Source of the DNA: Phycisphaerales bacterium
Lineage (GTDB): Bacteria; Planctomycetota; Phycisphaerae; Phycisphaerales; UBA1924
DNA length: 64,000 bases
Direction of reading: 5' to 3'
Assembly (NCBI GenBank): GCA_905339235.1
Contig: CAJPFG010000005.1
Location: 124,001 to 188,000, forward strand
Shown here: piece by piece, positions 8,249-15,568 of the stretch
Position numbering within the stretch: the first letter of the stretch is position 1
How the letters are laid out: every line of letters starts with the position of its first letter
Program-made: the position numbers and the translations under genes
Notes under the pieces: model-generated
Told to the model about the DNA's origin: nothing
Database searches by the model: none
The model's input: the letters and a program-made list of their open reading frames with translations, nothing else

Positions 8249-9475
8249 ATGAGCGCCTTCGATCCTGCCGAGGCCCTGGCCGCGAGCCGCCACGAGTTCG
8301 GCGAGCACGGCGGGGTGAATATGTCCATCGAAGCCAGCACGACCTTCACGGTCATGCGAGCCCGGACGATGCCGGCGATCTTCCAGGGCGCCAAGGGGCC
8401 GGCGCGCGGGGGCTGCTACCTGTATGGCCGCCACTTCAACCCCACCGTGTACGTGCTGGGCAAGGAGATCGCCGCGATCGAGGGGGCCGGCGATGGCTAC
8501 TGCACCGCCAGCGGCATGGCCGCGATCTCCGCGGCGGTCTTGCAGTGCTGCGAGCACGGGGACCACGTCGTGGCGGGAAACGCGCTGTACGGCGGGACCT
8601 TTGCGCTGCTGCGCGACTTTTTGCCGGTCAAATGCGGGGTCGCCAGTACGTTTGTGCCCGTCTGGGATCTCGAGACCGTGCAGCGGGCCTTCACGCCTCG
8701 CACGCGAGTCCTGTTCGTGGAGACCATGAGCAACCCGACGCTGCGAGTCGCGGACATCCCGCGCCTGGCAGACCTCGCAAAGCGGCACGGCGCCCGGCTG
8801 ATCGTGGACAACACGTTCGCGCCCATGATCGTCTCACCCGTTCGGCTGGGGGCGGACGTGGTCGTCCACAGTCTGACGAAGTTCGCGAACGGCGCCAGCG
8901 ACATCATCGGCGGGGCCATCGTCGGTGCAACGGACTTTATTGCGAGCCTCATGGACCTCCACACCGGGTCGCTGATGCTGCTGGGGCCGACGATGGATCC
9001 CCACGCCGCGTTCGGCATTTCCCTGCGGCTTCCGCACCTGGGCCTGCGGATGGCCGAGCATTCCCGGCGCGCGCTCGAACTGGCCCGGCGGCTGGCGGGG
9101 CTGGGAGTGGGGGTCACGCATCCGGGCCTGCCGGACCATCCCGACCACGAACTGCTGCGGGGCATGGCCAACCCGGGGTATGGGCTGGGGGGCCTGCTCA
9201 CCCTCGACCTGGGAACGCAGGCCCGCGCCGAGCGATTCATGGAGAATCTGCAGAACGAGCAGCGATTCGGATTCATGGCGGTCAGCCTCGGCTACTTCGA
9301 CACGCTGATGTCCTGCTCGGCGGCGAGCACTTCCAGCGAGATGGGCGAGGACGACCTGCGCCGGGCGGGGATATCGCCGGGGCTGGTGCGGATGTCGGTG
9401 GGCTACACCGGCAGCCTTGAGCAGCGGTGGGCGCAACTCGAGCGGGCGCTCCGGGCGGTCGGCGCGGTGCGGTAG
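8249..9475 (+). CDS. PLP-dependent Cys/Met-metabolism enzyme (cystathionine/methionine gamma-lyase family), copy 1
   Basis: A 408-residue aminotransferase-fold enzyme of the Cys_Met_Meta_PP family. The start at 8249 is preceded by AGGGAGG with five-base spacing; the GTG at 8228 lacks this. Visible motifs are YGRHFNPT (substrate/PLP phosphate contact from the neighbouring subunit), ASGMAAI, a VDNTFAP strand (PLP-contacting Asp), and SLTKFANGASDIIGG with the Schiff-base Lys. Reactions in the family include gamma-elimination of cystathionine or methionine and gamma-replacement; the exact one cannot be assigned. A related enzyme starts 28 bases after its stop, so the two form a tandem pair, probably an operon. 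Confidence 0.9.
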   Translation: MSAFDPAEALAASRHEFGEHGGVNMSIEASTTFTVMRARTMPAIFQGAKGPARGGCYLYGRHFNPTVYVLGKEIAAIEGAGDGYCTASGMAAISAAVLQCCEHGDHVVAGNALYGGTFALLRDFLPVKCGVASTFVPVWDLETVQRAFTPRTRVLFVETMSNPTLRVADIPRLADLAKRHGARLIVDNTFAPMIVSPVRLGADVVVHSLTKFANGASDIIGGAIVGATDFIASLMDLHTGSLMLLGPTMDPHAAFGISLRLPHLGLRMAEHSRRALELARRLAGLGVGVTHPGLPDHPDHELLRGMANPGYGLGGLLTLDLGTQARAERFMENLQNEQRFGFMAVSLGYFDTLMSCSAASTSSEMGEDDLRRAGISPGLVRMSVGYTGSLEQRWAQLERALRAVGAVR

Positions 9476-9503
9476 CCCCCGCTATCCTCCCTGCGGAGCC
9501 TCC

Positions 9504-10724
9504 ATGAACGAAGCCCTCCGATTCGCCACCAACTGCATCCACGCCGGCCAGACTCCCGACCCGACCACGGGCGCCATCATGACGCCGGTCTACATGACCA
9601 GCACGTTCGTGCAGGCCTCGCCCGGGGTCTTCAAGGACGGGTACGACTACGCGCGATCCAAGAACCCGACCCGGGCGGCCCTCGAAGCCAACCTCGCGGC
9701 CCTCGAGGGCGCGGCCCACGGCTTCGCGTTTTCCAGCGGGCTGGCCGCGATGGACTGCATCCTGCACCAGTTCCGAACCGGCGACCATGTCGTTCTGTCC
9801 GATGACGTGTATGGCGGCTCGTTCCGCCAACTCGACAAGGTCTTCCGGCACCTGGCCATCGAAACCACGCGCGTGGACATGACCAACCTCGGCCACGTGG
9901 AGCGGGCGATGCGCCCGACCACCCGCGCCGTCTGGCTCGAAACGCCCAGCAACCCGATGCTCAAAGTCATCGATATTGCCGGCGTTCGTCGGATTGCGGA
10001 CGACTGGGCGAAGAAGGCCACCCCTTCCGGCGGGGTGCGGGCCGCGGCCCTGGGACCGCTGGGCGAGGCGATCGACGCTCCCATCCTCGTGGTGGACAGT
10101 ACCTTCGCCTCGCCGTGCCTGCAGAACCCACTCTCGCAGGGCGCGCACGTCGTGCTGCACTCCTGCACCAAGTACATCGGCGGCCACAGCGACCTGGTCG
10201 CCGGGGCGCTGATGACCAGCGATTCGGGGCTGGCGGCGCGGATCAAGTTTGTTCAGAACGCCGTCGGGGCGGTGCCGGGGGCGATGGACTGCTTCCTGAT
10301 GCTGCGCAGCACCAAGACGCTCCACGTCCGGATGCAGCGCCACTGCGAGAACGCGATGCAGATCGCGCAGTGGCTCGAACGGCACATGAAGGTCGAACGA
10401 GTCATCTACCCGGGCCTGCCCAGCCACCCTCAGCACGATCTCGCGAAGCGCCAGATGCGGGCGTTCGGCGGGATGATCTCGGTGGTCATCCGCGGCGGGC
10501 TGGAGCCCAGCCGCGCGATGCTGGAGCGCGTGAAGTTGTTCAGCCTTGCCGAGAGCCTCGGTGGAGTGGAGAGCCTCATCGAGCATCCGGCGATCATGAC
10601 GCACTCGAGCATCCCGCCGGATGCCCGCGCGGCCCTGGGGATCGCGGACGGCCTGGTGCGGCTGAGCGTGGGGATCGAAGACGTTGCGGATCTGATCGCG
10701 GACCTGGATCAGGCCCTGCGTTGA
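9504..10724 (+). CDS. PLP-dependent Cys/Met-metabolism enzyme (cystathionine gamma-synthase/lyase family), copy 2
   Basis: A 406-residue paralogue of the preceding enzyme. The ATG at 9504 follows a GGAG; the longer frame from 9417 would run into the upstream gene. It has YARSKNPTR, SSGLAAMDC, VVDSTFASP and the PLP-Lys motif HSCTKYIGGHSDLVAG. Compared with typical family members, about 20 extra residues (DWAKKATPSGG..) sit just before the VVDSTFASP strand. The N-terminal FATNCIHAGQ and C-terminal SLAESLGGVESLIEHPA resemble cystathionine gamma-synthase/gamma-lyase. Probable role in transsulfuration or methionine/homocysteine metabolism, together with copy 1. Cytoplasmic. Confidence 0.9.
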   Translation: MNEALRFATNCIHAGQTPDPTTGAIMTPVYMTSTFVQASPGVFKDGYDYARSKNPTRAALEANLAALEGAAHGFAFSSGLAAMDCILHQFRTGDHVVLSDDVYGGSFRQLDKVFRHLAIETTRVDMTNLGHVERAMRPTTRAVWLETPSNPMLKVIDIAGVRRIADDWAKKATPSGGVRAAALGPLGEAIDAPILVVDSTFASPCLQNPLSQGAHVVLHSCTKYIGGHSDLVAGALMTSDSGLAARIKFVQNAVGAVPGAMDCFLMLRSTKTLHVRMQRHCENAMQIAQWLERHMKVERVIYPGLPSHPQHDLAKRQMRAFGGMISVVIRGGLEPSRAMLERVKLFSLAESLGGVESLIEHPAIMTHSSIPPDARAALGIADGLVRLSVGIEDVADLIADLDQALR

Positions 10725-11103
10725 CTGGATTCTCGCTTCGCGCTTGCACAACAGCCGATCTTGATGTATGTTCTGTGTGCAGTCGAGGGGACGCTCGCAG
10801 CCGGAGGGCTTCGGCCCTCGTGTTCCCGGCAGTACTGATTGTTCGATAGATCGATTCGAATTCGCGATCGGGGAAGGGTTCGCGCCGCGTGCGGATTGGT
10901 TGATTCGGAACGGGAGTATTCCGTCCCGGACCACGCGGAATGCAGAGTAACGCTTTCGCCCGCAATCGCGAGCCCGACAGGGTGCCATTTCGCACCTCCT
11001 TTGTCACTCCGTGATCACCACGCCCCCGAAGCGCCCTCCTGTTGAGGGCGCGCTGTACACCCGTGCGTCCCGTTCCTCGCGGGGCGCACGGGCTTTCCGA
11101 TGT
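10725..11103. other. 379-base intergenic region with several strong hairpins
   Basis: No protein gene is supported on the plus strand. Perfect or near-perfect hairpins are present: GAGGGC-TTCG-GCCCTC (10804-10819, UUCG tetraloop); GGTGC/GCACC (10981-10985 with 10991-10995); GCGCCCTC-CTGTT-GAGGGCGC (11031-11051); and a 12-pair stem CCCGTGCGTCCC..GGGGCGCACGGG (11060-11092, one G.T pair). TTGCAC (10744) and TATGTT (10767) are spaced 17 bases apart as a weak promoter candidate reading right. The last hairpin is followed by CTTTCC and may serve as a terminator of the PLP pair or the HIT gene. The region also contains AAAGGAGG on the minus strand. No known RNA family signature was recognised. Confidence 0.4.
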
Positions 11104-11553
11104 TCATGTCATCGCCCCGGCGATCCGCCGCGCCAGGTCCCGGCGCTGGTCCGGCGACAGGTCGCCCCGCAGGCGCTGCGGCTCCCAGCCCCAGACGGCG
11201 TTGCGCGGCTCGGGGTCGTCAGCGTGGCGCGGGATTACGTGCCAGTGAACGTGGGGGACTTGGTTGCCCAAGCACTCGTAGTTGATCCGCACCGGCCCGC
11301 CCCCCGCGCCCGAGGTGGGAAAGACGCGCCGGATGGCCGCGGCCACGCGCGCTACCTCCCCGAACACCGCCCGCTGCCGCGGAACACCCAGCAGATCCAT
11401 GTGCTCGACGTGCTCCCGAAGAATCAGCACGCACCAGCCCGGGCACCCCTGATTGTCCCCCAGCACCACCAAGCACTGGTCAAGCGCGGCGATGTGGCCC
11501 GAATCCGGCGCGGGCGAACGAGAAGCAATGTCACAGAGCGGGCAGCGAGCCAT
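11104..11553 (-). CDS. HIT-family nucleotide hydrolase/transferase
   Basis: A 149-residue protein of the histidine-triad superfamily. The signature HVHWHVIPRH lies near residue 100, with the middle His as the likely nucleophile. The N-terminus begins MARCPLCDIASRS with one CxxC-like pair, and NQGCPGWCVLILREHVEHM forms the central beta-sheet/helix. Enzymes of this class cleave phosphoanhydride or phosphoramidate bonds of adenine nucleotides such as Ap4A or AMP derivatives; the substrate is not readable here. It is divergent from the toxin-antitoxin pair; 73 bases separate the start codons. Confidence 0.88.
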   Translation of the reverse strand: MARCPLCDIASRSPAPDSGHIAALDQCLVVLGDNQGCPGWCVLILREHVEHMDLLGVPRQRAVFGEVARVAAAIRRVFPTSGAGGGPVRINYECLGNQVPHVHWHVIPRHADDPEPRNAVWGWEPQRLRGDLSPDQRRDLARRIAGAMT

Positions 11554-11588
11554 GCATGAACTCCGAACAAGAAGCGGCGGGCCGGGGC

Positions 11589-11607
11589 TACAATCTTACT
11601 GGTAAGA
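11589..11607 (+). promoter_or_regulatory. Promoter -10 box overlapping a palindromic operator of the vapBC-like pair
   Basis: TACAAT (11589-11594), a good -10 box, is overlapped by one base by the perfect palindrome TCTTAC-TG-GTAAGA (11594-11607). It lies 20-38 bases upstream of the antitoxin start. AbrB-type antitoxins bind such palindromes with their toxin to repress their own operon, so this is the expected autoregulatory operator. No strong -35 box was found. Confidence 0.6.
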
Positions 11608-11626
11608 ATACCGAAGGGAGCACTGC

Positions 11627-11887
11627 ATGTCATTGTCCACCACGAGACTCTCTTCGAAAGGTCAGGTTGTGCTGCCCGGTGAAGTGCGTGACCGGTTGGG
11701 GTTACGCACCGGCAGTCGGTTCATCGTCATCGCCGACGGCGACACCGTGATTCTGAAGCTGCTCAAGCCGCCGACTGCCGGCGAGCTGCAAGGGCTTCTG
11801 GCGAGGGCAAGGGCGGAGGCACGAAAGGCCGGAGTAATGGGGAAGGACATTTCCCGCGCCGTCCGCCGCGTGCGGAGAAGTGCGTGA
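11627..11887 (+). CDS. AbrB/SpoVT-type antitoxin (VapB-like)
   Basis: An 86-residue protein. Residues 1-45 form a swapped-hairpin AbrB DNA-binding domain (TTRLSSKGQVVLPGEVRDRL, then LRTGSRFIVIADGDTVILK). The C-terminal helix (about 50-86) is basic and is the likely toxin-binding tail. The ATG is preceded by AGGGAG. The stop overlaps the toxin start (GTGA), the usual arrangement in a toxin-antitoxin operon. It should neutralise the PIN toxin and repress transcription by binding the palindrome just upstream. Confidence 0.88.
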   Translation: MSLSTTRLSSKGQVVLPGEVRDRLGLRTGSRFIVIADGDTVILKLLKPPTAGELQGLLARARAEARKAGVMGKDISRAVRRVRRSA

Positions 11888-12291
11888 GGGTTGTCCTCGA
11901 CACCAACGTGGTGATCTCGGGGATACTCCGCGGGGGCCTACCAGGGCTCATTCTGGAGGCTTGGGCACGAGGGGGTGTGCTCCTCGTGGTCTCGCCGGAG
12001 GTTCTCGGCGAGTATTACGCCACCGTCAAAGCACTGGCGGACCGATGCCCGCTAAACGCCGCGGAGCGGGTGATTGACGCGATCGCCGCTCGTAGTGAGG
12101 CGGTCGATACGGCTCCTCTGCCCGCTCCGATTTGCCGGGATCCCGACGATGACAAGTTTATCGCCTGCGCGCTCAGCGGCAGCGCGCTACTTGTCAGCGG
12201 TGACAAGGATCTGCTCGCGGTGACGGGGGTGCCTCAGCTTCAGGTTCTCTCGCCACGAGAGTTTGTTAACCGCTATCTGCGGCGGTCTTAG
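11884..12291 (+). CDS. PIN-domain toxin (VapC-like ribonuclease)
   Basis: A 135-residue PIN-domain protein of the COG1569 type. Acidic metal-binding residues are visible in VVLDTNVVISG (Asp6), SPEVLGEYY (Glu), DPDDDKFIACAL and LLVSGDKDLL, in the order expected for PIN nucleases. Such toxins cut tRNA or other RNA when freed from the antitoxin. The start is GTG, overlapping the antitoxin stop by 4 bases, so it is translationally coupled. Its last bases overlap the end of the convergent gene on the other strand. The VapBC call rests on domain pairing and overlap. Confidence 0.87.
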   Translation: MRVVLDTNVVISGILRGGLPGLILEAWARGGVLLVVSPEVLGEYYATVKALADRCPLNAAERVIDAIAARSEAVDTAPLPAPICRDPDDDKFIACALSGSALLVSGDKDLLAVTGVPQLQVLSPREFVNRYLRRS

Positions 12292-12995
12292 AACGGCCGC
12301 TTCGTCGGATTCACCACGATGTTGTCGCGCCCGGGGATGAGCAGGTCCGCGATTTCCACGGCCTCCTCGAAGCTCGCGCGAGCCTTGTCCACATCCGCCG
12401 CGGGCGAGGGGATCTTGCCCTGCTCGAGGTGTTCGATGGTGGGAACGGAGTCGCCGCAGATCAGCGTGGTCTGCCGTTCGCCCTCCAGCAGCAGCCCGCA
12501 GCAGCCCGGCGTGACTCCGTGCAGCGGGAAGACCGCGATGCGCTCACCGAACGGCGCATCGTCAGACACGCGGCAGCGCTGGAGGAGGGCCACATCGCGC
12601 TGGAGCATCTCGATCAACTGCTCGTCGCGCTCGCCCGCCCCCTCCACGCCCTCGCCCTTGGCGACCGCGCGCAGCCGCTGCGCCAGCGCCACCCCGACGC
12701 TCTCGCGCTCGGCGCCGCTGATCCACCACCCGGCGTCGGGAAACGCGTCCAGCGCCCGCCGGCACTCCGGGTGGAACGACGTCAGGAACACATCCGTGAT
12801 GTCGGCGGCCCGAAGATTGGCCCGCTCGCCCAGCCGCGCGGCCACCGCGGGCGCCGGCAGGCCCGGATCCACGAGGATGCGCCTCTTCTCCGCGCTCACC
12901 AGCGTCGTGGTGCTGTGCCCCGTCCGCACCGCCTGACGCTCGCCCCACAAGGGGTGCGCCGCCATGGTGCCGATGCTGATGATGCGGTAGTCCAT
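12288..12995 (-). CDS. Metallo-beta-lactamase-fold protein with degenerate metal site
   Basis: A 235-residue protein. The start at 12995 (MDYRIISIGTMAAHPLWGE) is chosen because upstream residues of the longer frame are compositionally unlike a protein N-terminus. The MBL fold is visible: RILVDPGLP, ITDVFLTSFHPECRRAL, FPLHGVTPGCCGLLL, LICGDSVP and a C-terminal DLLIPGRDNIVVNP strand. The canonical HxHxDH is reduced to FHPECR, and the following TPGHT-type His is replaced (GVTPGCC). It may bind one metal, be inactive, or use a different site. GDSV keeps the bridging Asp. Cytoplasmic; substrate unknown. Confidence 0.75.
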   Translation of the reverse strand: MDYRIISIGTMAAHPLWGERQAVRTGHSTTTLVSAEKRRILVDPGLPAPAVAARLGERANLRAADITDVFLTSFHPECRRALDAFPDAGWWISGAERESVGVALAQRLRAVAKGEGVEGAGERDEQLIEMLQRDVALLQRCRVSDDAPFGERIAVFPLHGVTPGCCGLLLEGERQTTLICGDSVPTIEHLEQGKIPSPAADVDKARASFEEAVEIADLLIPGRDNIVVNPTKRPF

Positions 12996-13051
12996 GCGGG
13001 AAGGTATGAAGGGTGCGCCTGCGGCGACACGGGCCGGGTGGCCGCCCCGCC

Positions 13052-13666
13052 TTACGAAATCGCCCAAGCCAACGCCATCAGCACCGCGCACACGGTTCCA
13101 ACCCCGTGCACCAGCCAGGCACGCGGCCCCGGCGAGACTCGGGCGATACGGTGCAGTTGACGCCTCCACGCCACGATGAGAAGCAAAGGGCCGACGCTGA
13201 TGAACGCGCTGAGCGCGAACGACTCGGGGCCGCGGCCCCACCCGGGCTGCGTTCCCGCGACCATCGCGAGCATTGCGAACACCGAGAACTGAACACTCGA
13301 GAGCAACGCCCAGAGGCGCAGAGCCTTGGGAACGCCCGCCCAGACCCTCCACGGACCGCCGGATGCGCTCTGAAAGAGGGCCCGTCGCGGTTCGCCGCAG
13401 CACTCGCACTGCGCCTCGGTGTGCGTGTTGGCCCGGCCGCAGAGCCGGCACGGGAACTCCGGTGACCTCGCTCGTTCCTGCTGATCGAGCGTCGGGCGCG
13501 CGATCACGCGCCCGCATTCCGGGCAGTACGGATCGCGGCACCCGCGGAGGTTGTACCCGCAGCCTTCGCACGCGATTCCGTGCTGATCGAGAAACGCGGA
13601 CAGGAACTTCGGCCTGGCGGGGCGCTGACCGTGGGTGCCATGCGGTGGTGAGCGCTCGTCGCTCAT
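13052..13666 (-). CDS. Zinc-ribbon membrane protein (CxxCGYxLRG type)
   Basis: A 204-residue protein translationally coupled to coaD (its ATG overlaps the coaD stop as ATGA), which decides the start. Residues about 32-52 hold the zinc ribbon CEGCGYNLRGCRDPYCPEC, common in planctomycetal proteins, and a second ribbon CRLCGRAN..CECCGEP follows. The C-terminal half has about four hydrophobic segments (LRLWALLSSVQFSVFAMLAMV and others), so it is an inner-membrane protein with a cytoplasmic Cys-rich head. A smaller relative sits at 43234. Function unknown. Confidence 0.8.
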   Translation of the reverse strand: MSDERSPPHGTHGQRPARPKFLSAFLDQHGIACEGCGYNLRGCRDPYCPECGRVIARPTLDQQERARSPEFPCRLCGRANTHTEAQCECCGEPRRALFQSASGGPWRVWAGVPKALRLWALLSSVQFSVFAMLAMVAGTQPGWGRGPESFALSAFISVGPLLLIVAWRRQLHRIARVSPGPRAWLVHGVGTVCAVLMALAWAIS

Positions 13667-14226
13667 CCGTCGCTGACCGCTCCGCCCCGCAAGCGTTCCA
13701 GCCCCGGGTGCTTCTGGGCCTTCTTCTGCTTCAAGCGGGCGATCACGGCCGGAGGGCACATCGGGGTAAGCGCCTCATCGAGGTTTTCTCCCATGGCGGT
13801 GATCTGACGGATCAGGCTCGAAGAGGTGTACGCGAAACTCTGACCGGCGACGATAAACGCGGTTTCCAGGCCGGCGACTTCGCGGTTGGTCACGGCCTGC
13901 TGCACTTCGTACTGGAGGTCGCTGAGATTGCGCACGCCGCGGAGGAGGGCGGTCGCGCCGACCTCCCGGGCGAAGTCAACGGTAAGGCCGTCGAACGCGC
14001 GGACCTGAACGGGCGCGTGCTGGGGCTCCCGGGCGACGAGCGCTCGGATGAGATGCTCGACCATTTCCACGCGCTCGTCGGAGGAGAAGAGCGGGTCCTT
14101 TCCGGGGTTGCGCCCGACGGCCACGATCAGTTCATCGAACAACCGACGCCCGCGGGCAATGACGTCCAGGTGTCCGAACGTGATCGGGTCGAAGGACCCC
14201 GGATAGACGGCGACGTGACGGGTCAT
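13663..14226 (-). CDS. coaD: Phosphopantetheine adenylyltransferase
   Basis: A 187-residue nucleotidyltransferase that converts 4'-phosphopantetheine and ATP to dephospho-CoA, the penultimate step of coenzyme A synthesis. The start at 14226 gives the typical N-terminus MTRHVAVYPGSFDPITFGHLD with the (T/H)xGH nucleotide-binding motif (FGHLD). The RGVRNLSDLQYE segment and the YTSSSLIRQI motif near the C-terminus are both characteristic. The C-terminal 20 residues (KQKKAQKHPG..) extend beyond the usual ~160-residue length. It is followed by the coupled zinc-ribbon gene. Cytoplasmic. Confidence 0.95.
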   Translation of the reverse strand: MTRHVAVYPGSFDPITFGHLDVIARGRRLFDELIVAVGRNPGKDPLFSSDERVEMVEHLIRALVAREPQHAPVQVRAFDGLTVDFAREVGATALLRGVRNLSDLQYEVQQAVTNREVAGLETAFIVAGQSFAYTSSSLIRQITAMGENLDEALTPMCPPAVIARLKQKKAQKHPGLERLRGGAVSDG

Positions 14227-14282
14227 GGGCCAAGTGTAACGCGGGGCGACGACGCCGCGACGGCTACGGTTGGATTGCCGCC

Positions 14283-15563
14283 GTGAACAGGTCCACGAAA
14301 CTTCCGCGAAATCCCGAGAGATCACTCCGCCGGATGCGGGTGCTGCTCTTTACGGACACGCTGGGGGATGTCAACGGGGTGTCGCGGTTCATCCGCAACG
14401 CCGCGGAGCATTCCCTCGCGAACGGCCAGGACCTTCAGGTCGTGACGTCCACGAACTTCGAGTGCCCGCGCGAGGCGAACATCCACAACTTCAAGCCGAT
14501 CTTCGCCACAAAGATGCCTCGGTACGCGCACCTCGAACTGGCGCTGCCGCCGCTGGTCCGGATGCTGCGCTTCGCGGGCGCCCACCGGCCCGACGTGATC
14601 CACATTTCCACGCCCGGGCCGGTTGGGGTGGTGGGAATGATCGCGTCGCGCATGCTGCGGGCGCCCATCGTGGGCGTCTATCACACCGACTTCCCCGCGT
14701 ACGTGGACCATTTGTTCAACGACGACTCGCTGACGTACTTCACGAGCCGGTTCATGCGGGCTTTCTACAGCCCGTTCCGGTCGATCCTCACGCGCAGCCG
14801 CGAGTACGTTGCATCGCTGGAACGCCTCGGCATGCAGCGCGAACGCATCTTGCCCCTCAAGCCCGGGATCATGACCGGGGCGTTTCACCCGTGCCACCGG
14901 GACGAGTTCCTGCTTGAACGAATGGGATCGCCGCGTGGTTGCGTGCGAGTCCTGTCCGTGGGGAGGGTGAGCGTGGAAAAGAACCTGCCGCTGCTCACCA
15001 GGGTCTGGATCGAGGCGGACCGGTGGCTTCGTGCTTCGGGAATCCCCGCGGAACTCGTGGTTGTCGGCGATGGTCCGTACCGCGCGGAGATGGAGATGTC
15101 GCTGCGGCGCACGCGAAGCCGGTTCCTGGGGTTCCGTTATGGCGAGGAACTCAGCCGCGTGTATGCCTCGTGCGATCTGTTCGTGTTCCCCAGCGTGACC
15201 GACACGCTGGGTCAGGTCGTGATGGAGGCGCAGGCTTCAGGGATTCCGGTGCTGGTAAGCGACGAGGGTGGGCCGAAGGAGGTTGTCGAGGAAGGCCGAA
15301 CCGGGCACGTCATTACCGCGGCCGATGCACAGGCCTGGACCTCGCGGATCGTTGATCTGTGCCGGGATCATCGGCGGCGGCGCGAGATGGGGCGCAGCGC
15401 CCACGAGGCCATGCAGGCGTTCTCGATGGATCGGTCCTTCGAGCACTTCTGGCGAGTCCACGAAGACGCCTGGGTCGAGAGCCTGGCCCGCAAACGCATC
15501 CGGGCCCGCGGCGGGCAACCCGCGGCAAACGCCGAGCCCAGTCCGCAGCCCGCCGACCTGTAG
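14283..15563 (+). CDS. GT4-family glycosyltransferase
   Basis: A GT-B-fold glycosyltransferase of family GT4. The N-terminal lobe starts VLLFTDTLGDVNGVSRF, with HISTPGPVGVVG and VYHTDFPAYVDH; the C-terminal lobe has VLSVGRVSVEKNLPLL (donor-binding strand), VGDGPYR, and FVFPSVTDTLGQVVMEAQASG with the EX7E donor motif. Similar proteins add mannose or glucuronate to lipids or polysaccharide; donor and acceptor are unknown. The GTG at 14283 gives 426 residues; an ATG at 14334 just before the first beta strand is an equally plausible start. Divergent from coaD. Confidence 0.9.
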   Translation: MNRSTKLPRNPERSLRRMRVLLFTDTLGDVNGVSRFIRNAAEHSLANGQDLQVVTSTNFECPREANIHNFKPIFATKMPRYAHLELALPPLVRMLRFAGAHRPDVIHISTPGPVGVVGMIASRMLRAPIVGVYHTDFPAYVDHLFNDDSLTYFTSRFMRAFYSPFRSILTRSREYVASLERLGMQRERILPLKPGIMTGAFHPCHRDEFLLERMGSPRGCVRVLSVGRVSVEKNLPLLTRVWIEADRWLRASGIPAELVVVGDGPYRAEMEMSLRRTRSRFLGFRYGEELSRVYASCDLFVFPSVTDTLGQVVMEAQASGIPVLVSDEGGPKEVVEEGRTGHVITAADAQAWTSRIVDLCRDHRRRREMGRSAHEAMQAFSMDRSFEHFWRVHEDAWVESLARKRIRARGGQPAANAEPSPQPADL

Positions 15564-15568
15564 CACGC

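Noticed and set aside
9282..10988. 568-codon open frame on the minus strand with a perfect AAAGGAGG site upstream of an ATG
   Set aside because: It runs antisense through the well-supported PLP enzyme gene(s); the composition is Arg/Pro/His-rich, as in shadow frames of GC-rich genes, and no domain is seen. The ribosome-site match is probably chance.
10725..11103. Possible tRNA, tmRNA, RNase P RNA or SRP RNA
   Set aside because: None of the signature sequences (T-loop with CCA end, RNase P P4 core, SRP GGAAG..AGCAG loop) was found; only generic hairpins were seen.
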